Source: Alphaproteobacteria bacterium (GTDB lineage: Bacteria > Pseudomonadota > Alphaproteobacteria > JAJUGE01). From it: a stretch of DNA of 38,971 nt. Made by a program: the position numbers and the translations under genes. Below the pieces are notes generated by a model. It saw nothing but the letters and a program-made list of their open reading frames with translations. It had not been told where the DNA came from and ran no database searches. Each line of letters opens with the position of its first letter. Within the stretch, counting starts at the first letter, position 1. The DNA is taken from NCBI GenBank assembly GCA_029268305.1, contig JAJUGE010000025.1, positions 1 through 38,971 of the forward strand. The letters are read 5' to 3'. This document shows positions 32,122 to 38,971 of this stretch, one piece after another.

Positions 32122-33378
32122 ATGCGCATAGAGATCATCTGCACGGGCGACGAGGTGCTGAGCGGCAAGACCGTCAACACCAACTTCAGCCACATCAGCC
32201 GGCGATTGCAGGAAGTGGGACTGTCGGTGGTCTGGGAGACCACCGTCGGCGACGACCGCGAAACCCTGCTCGAGGCGTTCCGGATCGCCGCGGGCCGCGC
32301 CGACTACGTGATCGTGAACGGTGGCCTCGGGCCGACGGTGGACGACCTGTCGCAGGTGGTCGCCGCCGAGGCCGCGGGTGTGGAGCTCGGCCTGCGGGAA
32401 GAATGGCTCGAGCGCATCCAGGGGTTCTACCGGGCGCGCGGGCGCGAGATGCCGCCCAACAACCGCAAGCAGGCGATGCTGCCGGAAGGGGCGGAGCTGA
32501 TCGACAACCCGATCGGCACCGCCTGCGGGTTCGCGGTCGACATCGGGCGCGCCCGGTTCTTCTTCACGCCGGGCGTTCCGCGCGAGGTGCGGCGGATGCT
32601 GGACGAGCAGATCATCCCGCGCCTGCTGGAGCGGAGCGGGATGCGCAGCGTCGTGCGCCTGAAGCGCTTCCATTCGTTCGGCCTCGGCGAATCCCGCGTC
32701 GACGACCGGCTGAACGGCGTCGAGGCACTGGCGCCCGACGCCGCGGTCAAGCTCGGCTTCCAGGCGCATTTTCCCGAGCTCGAGACCAAGCTGATGGTGC
32801 GCGCCGCCGATCTCGAGACGGCTCTGCGCACGCTGGAGCCGATCGAGGCGGAGATTCGCGCCCGCCTGGGCAACTACATCCTCTGCGAGGACGACGACAC
32901 GCTCGAAGGCGTGATCCTGAACCGGCTGGAGGCGATCGCCGGGCGCATCGCCGTCGCCGAGGTCGGCACCCGCGGCGGTGTCGGGTCCCGGCTCGCCGAG
33001 GCCGACGCGGGTCGTTGGATCTTTCGGCGCGGGGTTCTCGCAGTGAATGTTGCCGAACTCGCGGCGATTCTGGACCTGGACCCCGGCTCCGACACCCCGA
33101 AGCTCGCCGCGGCGGCCGCGGATGCGGTTCGTGGGCAGGCCGAGGCCTCGTACGGCCTCGCGGTGCTGATCGGAACCGGCGCGAACCCGTCGGAGGATGG
33201 CGAGGGCAAGGTCTATATCGCGATCGCTTCGGCGGAAGGCGTGGTGGAGCGGGCGGCGCACATCGTCGGCGGCGTCGACCGGACCCGTGCCGGCGGCGTG
33301 GAGATGGCACTCGATTGCATGCGCCGCCATCTCCACGGCTTGCCGGTACACGAGCCGATCGATTTCGAGCGGACCTGA
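32122..33378 (+). CDS. CinA-like protein with degenerate C-terminal amidase domain
   Basis: A protein of 418 residues. Residues 1-170 form the MoCF/CinA domain: ICTGDEVLSGKTVNTN, VNGGLGPTVDD and FTPGVPREVR (149-156), the part with ADP-ribose pyrophosphatase-type activity in characterised CinA. The C-terminal part from about 262 aligns with the PncC nicotinamide-nucleotide amidase domain. It lacks the catalytic residues: AESCTGG is AEVGTRGG (V281), the Tyr is V308 and the Lys is L313. ATG 32122 has GGAG seven bases upstream. It is divergent from the cupin gene, 96 bases away. Confidence 0.88.
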   Translation: MRIEIICTGDEVLSGKTVNTNFSHISRRLQEVGLSVVWETTVGDDRETLLEAFRIAAGRADYVIVNGGLGPTVDDLSQVVAAEAAGVELGLREEWLERIQGFYRARGREMPPNNRKQAMLPEGAELIDNPIGTACGFAVDIGRARFFFTPGVPREVRRMLDEQIIPRLLERSGMRSVVRLKRFHSFGLGESRVDDRLNGVEALAPDAAVKLGFQAHFPELETKLMVRAADLETALRTLEPIEAEIRARLGNYILCEDDDTLEGVILNRLEAIAGRIAVAEVGTRGGVGSRLAEADAGRWIFRRGVLAVNVAELAAILDLDPGSDTPKLAAAAADAVRGQAEASYGLAVLIGTGANPSEDGEGKVYIAIASAEGVVERAAHIVGGVDRTRAGGVEMALDCMRRHLHGLPVHEPIDFERT

Positions 33379-33400
33379 AGGGCATCGGAGGACAGAAGGC

Positions 33401-34621
33401 ATGACGGGTGAGGAGCGGCTGCTGGAAGGCGTCAGGGTGCTGGACGTCGCCAGCTACATCGCGGCACCGGCCGCGGCGATGATGCTGGCCGATCTCGGCG
33501 CCGAGGTGATCAAGGTCGAGCCGCCCGGCGGCGACGCCTACCGCGATCTCCGCAACGCTCCCGGCATGCCGCGGACGGAAACCGACTATGGCTGGCTGGT
33601 CGACAACCGGAACAAGAAGGGCATCGTCATCGACCTCAAGTCCGAGGCGGGACGGGGCGTCCTCTACCGGCTGGCGGAAACCGCGGACGTGTTCATCACC
33701 AACCTGCCGCTGAACGTCCGCTCCCGGCTCGGCGTGACTTGGGAGGACATCGCTCCGCTGAACGATCGCCTGATCTACGCCTCGCTCACCGCCTACGGCG
33801 AAGCCGGCGAGGAGGCGTCGAAGACCGGGTTCGACAGCACGGCGTGGTGGGCTCGGTCGGGGCTCATGGACCTAGTCCGGCCTTCGCCCGACGCGGCACC
33901 GACCCGTTCGCTGCCGGGCATGGGCGATCATCCGACGGCGACGGCGCTCTTCGCCGCGATCATGGCCGGGCTCTATCGACGCGAGCGCACGGGCAAGGGC
34001 GGCTTCGTCGCGACCAACCTCATGGCCAACGGCATCTGGTCGAACGCGGTTCTGGCGCAGGCGATGCTCTGTGGCGAGGCGTTCCAGCCGCGTCCGCCGC
34101 GCGAGGAATCGGCGAACGCGCTGGTCAACCCCTACCGCACCCGCGACGGCCGCTGGTTCTTCCTGGCGCTGGTGAACGAGGATCGGCAGTGGCCCACGCT
34201 CGCGGCCGTGGTCGGCGGGGAGGAGCTGGCCGCGGACCCGCGCTTCCGCACGCGCGAGGGCCGGCATGAGAACTCCCGCGAGCTGGTGAAGGTTCTGGAC
34301 CGGCTGTTCCTCCAGCGCGACTGGAGCGAGTTGCGGCCGGCTCTGGAGGAGAAGGGCGTCACGTTCGGCGTGGTCGGACGGCTGCAGGACATCCCGGACG
34401 ATCCGCAGATGCGCGCCGCCGGGGTGCTCGTGCCGATGGACGACCCCGCCGGCGGTGCCGAGTTGGTCGTCGCCAGCCCGGTCGAAGTCGGTGGCGCCGG
34501 GCACGTCGCCCCGGCGGCGGCCCCGGCTCTCGGGCAGCACACCCGCGAGGTTCTGGCAGCCGCCGGCTACACCGTGGAGGAGATCGCGCGGCTCGAAGAA
34601 TGCGGCGCCGTCGCCTCTTGA
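33401..34621 (+). CDS. Class III CoA-transferase (CaiB/BaiF/Frc family)
   Basis: A protein of 406 residues, the usual length. It has VLDVASYIAAPAAAMMLADLGAEVIKVEPP near the N-terminus and the catalytic Asp145 in KTGFDSTAWWARSGL. RTRDGRWFFLALVN and DDPQMRAAGVLV follow. Such enzymes move CoA between acids. The substrate here is not known. ATG 33401 has GGAGGACAG upstream. It opens a plus-strand cluster with a crotonase, an SDR, a kinase and an acyl-CoA dehydrogenase, which points to activation of an organic acid for catabolism. Confidence 0.92.
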   Translation: MTGEERLLEGVRVLDVASYIAAPAAAMMLADLGAEVIKVEPPGGDAYRDLRNAPGMPRTETDYGWLVDNRNKKGIVIDLKSEAGRGVLYRLAETADVFITNLPLNVRSRLGVTWEDIAPLNDRLIYASLTAYGEAGEEASKTGFDSTAWWARSGLMDLVRPSPDAAPTRSLPGMGDHPTATALFAAIMAGLYRRERTGKGGFVATNLMANGIWSNAVLAQAMLCGEAFQPRPPREESANALVNPYRTRDGRWFFLALVNEDRQWPTLAAVVGGEELAADPRFRTREGRHENSRELVKVLDRLFLQRDWSELRPALEEKGVTFGVVGRLQDIPDDPQMRAAGVLVPMDDPAGGAELVVASPVEVGGAGHVAPAAAPALGQHTREVLAAAGYTVEEIARLEECGAVAS

Positions 34622-34688
34622 GGGTGCGGCCGTTGCTGCTCGGGCCGCTTGCGGGTAGGTTTCAGACCCATCTCTTCGGGAGGCGCGG

Positions 34689-35474
34689 ATGAGCGATTCC
34701 GTTCTGGTCGAGCGCGACGGTGCCATCGTCGTCCTGACGTTGAACCGGCCCGACGTGCTGAATCCCCTCGATCTCGAGCTGTCGGAGGCGCTGCGCACGG
34801 CGCTGCGTGCCGCCGAGGCCGATGCCACCGTCCGCTGCGTCGTCCTCCGCGGCGCCGGCCGCGCCTTCATGGCGGGAGGAGACGTGCGCGGCTTCCACAG
34901 GGAGCTCGGGCACATCGAGCAGGCCGCGGGCGATCTGATCGACTCGTTCCACGAGGCGATCGAGGTGGTGGTGCGGATGCCGAAGCCGGTGCTGGCCAGC
35001 GTCCAGGGCGCCGTGGCCGGAGCGGGCCTCAGCCTGGCGCTCGCCGCGGATCTCGCCATCGCCGCGGACGACGCCTTCTTCACGCTCGCCTACGCCAATA
35101 TCGGCATCAGCCCGGACGGGGGTTCGACCTGGTCGCTGCCGCGCATCGTCGGTCGGCGGCGCGCGATGGAGCTGGCGATGCTCGCCGACCGCTTCGATGC
35201 GGCGAAGGCGCTCGATCTCGGCATCGTCAACCGTGTGGTTCCCGCCGACGGGCTCGAGGCCGAAACGGCGGCCCTGGCGAAGCGGCTGGCCTCCGGGCCG
35301 ACCCGCGCCTATGCCGCCACCAAGATGCTGATCACCGGCTCGTTCGATCGGACCTTGCCGGGCCAGCTCGACCTCGAGCGCGAACGGTTCGTCGACGGCA
35401 CCGCCACCCGCGATTTCCGCGAAGGCGTCACCGCCTTCGTCGAGAAGCGGAAGCCGGATTTCAGGGGGGAATGA
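34689..35474 (+). CDS. Enoyl-CoA hydratase/isomerase family protein
   Basis: A protein of 261 residues of the crotonase fold. Oxyanion-hole segments are GRAFMAGGDVRGF and QGAVAGAGLSLALAAD. The two catalytic Glu of enoyl-CoA hydratase are replaced by S115 and Y135. The loop GISPDGGST keeps Asp143, as in isomerase-type members. An enoyl-CoA isomerase is therefore more likely than a hydratase. ATG 34689 follows GGGAGG. Its stop overlaps the start of the SDR gene (ATGA). Confidence 0.9.
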   Translation: MSDSVLVERDGAIVVLTLNRPDVLNPLDLELSEALRTALRAAEADATVRCVVLRGAGRAFMAGGDVRGFHRELGHIEQAAGDLIDSFHEAIEVVVRMPKPVLASVQGAVAGAGLSLALAADLAIAADDAFFTLAYANIGISPDGGSTWSLPRIVGRRRAMELAMLADRFDAAKALDLGIVNRVVPADGLEAETAALAKRLASGPTRAYAATKMLITGSFDRTLPGQLDLERERFVDGTATRDFREGVTAFVEKRKPDFRGE

Positions 35475-36337
35475 GCATGCCCGGCCTCCGCGGCAAGACC
35501 GCCTTCGTCACTGGCTCGAGCAGGGGGATCGGAGCGGAGATCGCCATGCGCTTCGCCGAGGAGGGCGCGAACGTCGTCGTCACCGGAAAGACCGTCGAGC
35601 CGCATCCCAAGCTTCCGGGCACGATCCACGAGGTGGCGGCCGAATGCGAGCAGCGGGGCGGGCGAGCCCTCGCCCTGCAGCTCGACCTCCGCGACGAGCA
35701 GCAGATCTTCGCGGCGGTCGAGAAGACGGTCGAGACGTTCGGCGGCATCGACGTGCTGGTGAACAATGCGAGCGCCCAGACCTTCACCAAGACGCCGGAC
35801 ACGACGCCGAAGCAGTTCGACCTGATGTTCGACATCAACACGCGCGGCACCTTCTTCTGCGGCCAGGCGTGCTATCCCCATCTCCTGAAGTCGGACAACC
35901 CGCACATCCTGACCATCGCCGCCGCGATCAATCCCGATCCGCGCTGGTATGCCGAGCGGCTGGCGCGGACGATGTCGAAATACGGCATGGCGATGTGCAC
36001 GATCGGCTGGGCCGAGGAGTTCAGGGAGGAGGGGATCGCCTCGAACGCGCTCTGGCCGCACTACGCGGTCGCCACCGCCGCCGTGAAATGGTCGAATCCC
36101 GAGATGTACGAGGCTTGCCGGCGGCCGCGGATCATGGCCGACGCCACTCACGAGATCGTCACCCGGCCGGCGCGGGAGTGCACCGGCAATTTCTATCTGG
36201 ACGACGAAGTGCTGCGCGAGGCCGGCTGGGACGAGGCGCGCATCGAGGCCTACTGGATGCACCCGGAGAAGCGCTCCCGCACCTCCAGCTTCCTGGATTA
36301 TGACGGCCGCGCCGCATCGTTCCGGGCCGACCGATGA
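35471..36337 (+). CDS. HSDL2-like SDR family protein lacking catalytic Ser and Tyr
   Basis: A protein of 288 residues. The cofactor site is intact: TGSSRGIG (14-21) and NNAS (98-101). The protein is closest to HSDL2-type SDRs (HILTIAAAIN, SKYGMAMCTIGWAEEF, NALWPHYAV). In those, Ser and Tyr of the triad occur in HILNIS and AYTIAK; here they are A150 (GCC 35918-35920) and R166 (CGG 35966-35968), while K170 remains. Normal oxidoreductase chemistry is not expected. ATG 35471 overlaps the previous stop; ATG 35477 has the better distance from AGGGGG and would drop two residues. It overlaps the kinase gene by four bases. Confidence 0.9.
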   Translation: MSMPGLRGKTAFVTGSSRGIGAEIAMRFAEEGANVVVTGKTVEPHPKLPGTIHEVAAECEQRGGRALALQLDLRDEQQIFAAVEKTVETFGGIDVLVNNASAQTFTKTPDTTPKQFDLMFDINTRGTFFCGQACYPHLLKSDNPHILTIAAAINPDPRWYAERLARTMSKYGMAMCTIGWAEEFREEGIASNALWPHYAVATAAVKWSNPEMYEACRRPRIMADATHEIVTRPARECTGNFYLDDEVLREAGWDEARIEAYWMHPEKRSRTSSFLDYDGRAASFRADR

Positions 36338-37380
36338 GCGAGACCGAGGGCACCCGCGCCGGCGAGGTTCGCGCCTCCCACCGCTTCGACGAGAAGCGCC
36401 TCGAAGACTGGCTGAAGGCCGAGCTGCCCGAGGCGGGCGGTGGCCTCGAGGTCGAGCAGTTCAGCTACGGCCAGTCCAACCCGACGTTCCTGCTGCGCCT
36501 GAACAACGCCGAATACGTGCTGCGCAAGCAGCCGCCGGGCGAGCTGCTGCCGTCGGCGCACGCGATCGACCGCGAGTACCGCGTGCAGAAGGCCCTCTCC
36601 GGCACCGGCTTTCCGGTCGCGACGCCGATCCTCTATTGCGAGGACCGGGACGTGATCGGCACGCCGTTCTACCTGATGGAGCGGATGGTCGGCCGGGTCT
36701 TCACCGACAGCGCGTTGCCGGGCGTCGAGCCCGCCGATCGTGGCGCGATGTATCGCTCGGCGGCCGAGACGCTGGCGCGCCTGCACACCGTCGACGTGGA
36801 TGCCGTCGGACTCTCCGACTTCGGCCGGCCGGGAAACTACTACGAGCGTCAGTTCAATCGCTGGTCCCGCAATTACCTGCAGACGAAGACGCAGGAGATC
36901 CCGGAGATGGACCGGCTGATGGCGTGGCTGCCGGAGCACATGCCCGCCGGCGACGAGACCAGCATCGTCCACGGCGATTACCGCATCGGCAATCTGATGT
37001 TCCATCCGAGCGAGCCGCGGGTGATCGCCGTGTTCGACTGGGAGCTGTCGACCCTCGGCCATCCACTCTCCGACCTCGCCTATTGCTGCATCCTGTTCCA
37101 CACCACGCCCGAGGAGTACTGGGGCACGCTCGGCCTCGACCTCGCCGCCGAAGGTCTGCCGACGAAGCAGGAGTTCGTCGACACCTACATGGCGGCTGCG
37201 GGGCGTAGCGACCGCCTCACGAATGCGCACCAGGCGCATGCCATGTTCCGCTTCGCCGCCATTCTCGACGGCGTGCGCGCGCGCGGTCTCGCCGGGAACG
37301 CCGCGGCGGAAGACGCCGAGGAGGTGGGACGGCTCGCGGTGGTGATGGCGAAGCGCGGCTGGGAAGTGGCCCAGAGCTGA
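36334..37380 (+). CDS. APH-like phosphotransferase (ACAD10/11 kinase-domain type)
   Basis: A protein of 348 residues. Kinase-fold residues are K65 in VLRKQPPG, HGDYRIGNLMF with H213, D215 and N220, and FDWELSTLGHPLSDLAY with D235. This is the family found as the N-terminal half of human ACAD10/11 and as LvaA of Pseudomonas putida, where it phosphorylates 4-hydroxyacyl-CoA. The neighbouring acyl-CoA dehydrogenase is of the matching type, so a role in hydroxyacyl-CoA breakdown is likely. The start overlaps the SDR gene (ATGA). Confidence 0.9.
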   Translation: MSETEGTRAGEVRASHRFDEKRLEDWLKAELPEAGGGLEVEQFSYGQSNPTFLLRLNNAEYVLRKQPPGELLPSAHAIDREYRVQKALSGTGFPVATPILYCEDRDVIGTPFYLMERMVGRVFTDSALPGVEPADRGAMYRSAAETLARLHTVDVDAVGLSDFGRPGNYYERQFNRWSRNYLQTKTQEIPEMDRLMAWLPEHMPAGDETSIVHGDYRIGNLMFHPSEPRVIAVFDWELSTLGHPLSDLAYCCILFHTTPEEYWGTLGLDLAAEGLPTKQEFVDTYMAAAGRSDRLTNAHQAHAMFRFAAILDGVRARGLAGNAAAEDAEEVGRLAVVMAKRGWEVAQS

Positions 37381-37396
37381 GCCCCGCGGGCCGGGA

Positions 37397-37726
37397 TCAG
37401 CGATAGGCGTTGCGGATCAGCCGCCGCCGGTTGGCGCGTGCCGGGCGGGTGACGGCTCGAGTCCAGGCATCCATCGCGGCCATCGGCCCTCCGAACGGGT
37501 CGAGCGGGTTGCGGAGAGCGGCAGAAGCGCCCGCCATCCATGCCTCGATAGCGGCGTTCATCAGCGCCGGCGCCTTCTCGTCGACCATCAGTCGCCGCTC
37601 CGCCGGCGTGGCGGTGTTCAGGTAGAGCGACCAGGTCCGGATCGCCATGACCGTCGCCGCTTCGAACCAGAGCTGGGCGAAGCCGGCCGCGAGGCCGGTC
37701 GCCGGGAGGGGGAGTGACTGTCGCAT
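37397..37726 (-). CDS. Small uncharacterised protein
   Basis: A protein of 109 residues on the strand opposite to its neighbours, ending 16 bases from the kinase gene. It has no membrane helix or signal peptide. The core (LWFEAATVMAIRTW, then ERRLMVDEKAPALMNAAIEAW) looks helical and resembles small Rhodobacterales proteins with WxEAxxVMxxR and RMVxEK patterns. It could be phasin-like. ATG 37726 has AGGA upstream. I do not assign a function. Confidence 0.6.
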   Translation of the reverse strand: MRQSLPLPATGLAAGFAQLWFEAATVMAIRTWSLYLNTATPAERRLMVDEKAPALMNAAIEAWMAGASAALRNPLDPFGGPMAAMDAWTRAVTRPARANRRRLIRNAYR

Positions 37727-37824
37727 GAAGTCCTGCTGTGGAGGGAGAGAGCGGAGCCGGTAAGCATTTCTCTTCGCATCCGGTTCCCTGCTGCGCCATC
37801 GACGGAACTCCGCGGTCGATCCGA

Positions 37825-37840
37825 TGTTTCACGTGGAACA
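37825..37840. other. parS centromere site (16 bp)
   Basis: TGTTTCACGTGGAACA; its complement TGTTCCACGTGAAACA is an exact match to the bacterial ParB-binding consensus TGTTNCACGTGAAACA. It lies in the 136-base gap between two small genes, in the 5' leader of the DUF3072 gene. No parA or parB is in the window. In bacteria with ParABS, such sites lie near the chromosome origin. Confidence 0.9.
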
Positions 37841-37862
37841 AAACGTGTACGAGAGGCCGACG

Positions 37863-38084
37863 ATGAGCGAGAACCCGAAGCAGCACCCCGACGAGACGGG
37901 CTCCAATCTCGAGAAGGACCCGGAGGACTGGGTGACGCGCGACGAGCCGATGACCGGCGCGCAGGCTTCCTATCTGAAGACGTTGTGCGAGGAAGCCGGT
38001 GAGCCGTTCGACGACAAGCTCACGAAGGCGCAGGCCTCGAAGCGGATCGACGAGCTGAAGCAGCGCTCCTACCGGGCCGGCTGA
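37863..38084 (+). CDS. DUF3072 domain protein
   Basis: A protein of 73 residues. The C-terminal part, [18 protein letters not shown] then [14 protein letters not shown], is the DUF3072 helical domain, seen in many small bacterial proteins. The N-terminus is polar and acidic. The open frame starts at 37824 with MFHVEQ, but those codons are the parS site; ATG 37863 with GAGAGG upstream is the start. Function unknown. Confidence 0.88.
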   Translation: MSENPKQHPDETGSNLEKDPEDWVTRDEPMTGAQASYLKTLCEEAGEPFDDKLTKAQASKRIDELKQRSYRAG

Positions 38085-38161
38085 ACCGCGCGTCTGTCCC
38101 CTCGCGCTCCCATGCGCTACTCTGCGGCAGACTTCGCCCACCCGAACCGCAGAGTGCGCCC

Positions 38162-38971
38162 ATGGATTTCGAATACTCGCCGAAGGTGAAGGAATTGCAG
38201 GCGCGGCTCACCCGCTTCATGGAGCGAGAGATCGTGCCGCGCGACTTGGACTGGCACCGCCAGACCGAGGCGGGCAAGTTCCCGCCCGACTTCTGCGAGG
38301 GCATCAAGGCCCGGGCCAAGGAGGAAGGCCTCTGGAACATGTTCCTGCCGGGCCTAAAGGACGACGAGCCCGGGACGCGCTGCACCAACCTCGAATACGC
38401 GCCGCTCGCCGAGATCATGGGCCGGATCTACTGGGCGCCGGAGATGTTCAACTGCAATGCGCCCGACACCGGGAATATGGAAGTCTTCCATATGTTCGGG
38501 ACGGACGAACAGAAGGAGCGCTATCTCAAGCCGCTTCTGAACGGCGAGATTCGCTCGGCCTTCTGCATGACCGAGCCGGAGGTCGCCTCTTCCGACGCCA
38601 CCAACGTCCGCACGCGCATCACGCGCGAGGGCGACGAATACGTCATCAACGGACGCAAGTGGTTCATCACCAACGCCGCGCACCCGTTGCTCGGCGTCAT
38701 GATCGTAATGGGAGTAACCGACCCGGAAGCGGACACCTACCGCCGACAGAGCATGGTGATCGTGCCGCCGGACACGCCCGGCGTGCGCATCGCCCGCAAC
38801 ATCCCGGTGATGCACCACATTTCGCCCGAGGGGCACTGCGAGGTGGTGTTCGACAATGTTCGCGTGCCGGCGAGCAACCTGATCGCCAACGAGGGCGACG
38901 GGTTCATGATCGCCCAGGCGCGGCTCGGGCCCGGTCGCATCCACCACTGCATGCGCACGATCGGCCAATGC
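38162..38971 (+). CDS. Acyl-CoA dehydrogenase, ACAD10/11 type (partial)
   Basis: The first 270 codons are visible and the frame is open to the right window edge. The N-terminal domain ([20 protein letters not shown]) and the FAD-binding [15 protein letters not shown], then [13 protein letters not shown], mark an acyl-CoA dehydrogenase. The segment [13 protein letters not shown] and the SSDATN motif are those of ACAD10/11. The catalytic base would lie outside the window. It follows DUF3072 by 77 bases. In human ACAD11 this domain is fused to the kinase domain; here the kinase is a separate gene upstream. Confidence 0.93.
   Translation, partial: MDFEYSPKVKELQARLTRFMEREIVPRDLDWHRQTEAGKFPPDFCEGIKARAKEEGLWNMFLPGLKDDEPGTRCTNLEYAPLAEIMGRIYWAPEMFNCNAPDTGNMEVFHMFGTDEQKERYLKPLLNGEIRSAFCMTEPEVASSDATNVRTRITREGDEYVINGRKWFITNAAHPLLGVMIVMGVTDPEADTYRRQSMVIVPPDTPGVRIARNIPVMHHISPEGHCEVVFDNVRVPASNLIANEGDGFMIAQARLGPGRIHHCMRTIGQC

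Noticed and set aside
32026..33402. Upstream extension of the cupin frame
   Set aside because: It runs antisense through the CinA-like gene; ATG 32025 has a strong ribosome site and gives a normal cupin.
37824..37862. MFHVEQ start of the DUF3072 frame
   Set aside because: These codons are the parS site; ATG 37863 has its own ribosome site and matches the family.

Overview
The window is GC-rich and gene-dense, with short gaps, many 1-4 bp gene overlaps and several TTG starts. The gene set suggests an alphaproteobacterium, most likely Rhodospirillales-like. The pointers are a MucR/Ros regulator, a TIGR02300 (FYDLN) protein, a YejABEF transporter, a CP4-type AroA, and the order aroA-cmk-rpsA-sppA-ihfB-lapA followed by pyrF-trpF-trpB-trpA-accD-folC. 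The species cannot be named from this window. I saw no insertion sequence, prophage, CRISPR array or rRNA.

Region 1 (1-3156): an ATP-grasp protein with a RimK-like N-terminal domain (cut by the window edge) is coupled to a GNAT plus C39-like peptidase fusion. A small exported protein and a DUF72 protein are divergent from them. Region 2 (3185-9869, minus strand): a yejA-yejB-yejE-yejF peptide importer with hisN upstream. Region 3 (9880-12988): a membrane-anchored cytochrome c with two haem domains, divergent from kdsB-pheA. Region 4 (13184-16773): a chemotaxis receptor, MucR, tRNA-Ala(GGC) and the TIGR02300 protein.

Region 5 (16959-23184): aroA, cmk, rpsA, sppA, ihfB and lapA, with a convergent DUF2786 gene that seems to start at ATT. 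Region 6 (23395-29200): pyrF-trpF, then trpB-trpA-accD-folC joined by 4-bp overlaps and preceded by a candidate promoter. Region 7 (29205-33378): htpX, a creatininase-family hydrolase, a divergent MarR-like regulator with dyad operators, a cupin, and a CinA-like protein whose C-terminal amidase site is degraded.

Region 8 (33401-38971): a lipid or hydroxyacyl-CoA cluster made of a class III CoA-transferase, a crotonase, an HSDL2-like SDR without its catalytic Ser and Tyr, an APH-like kinase, two small genes, and an ACAD10/11-type acyl-CoA dehydrogenase cut by the window edge. A perfect 16-bp parS site lies in this region, which suggests the window is close to the chromosome origin.

The most notable observations are the parS site, the split ACAD11-like module with its atypical SDR, the degenerate CinA amidase domain, the membrane-anchored YejA, the probable ATT start of the DUF2786 gene, and the paired dyads upstream of the MarR-like gene.
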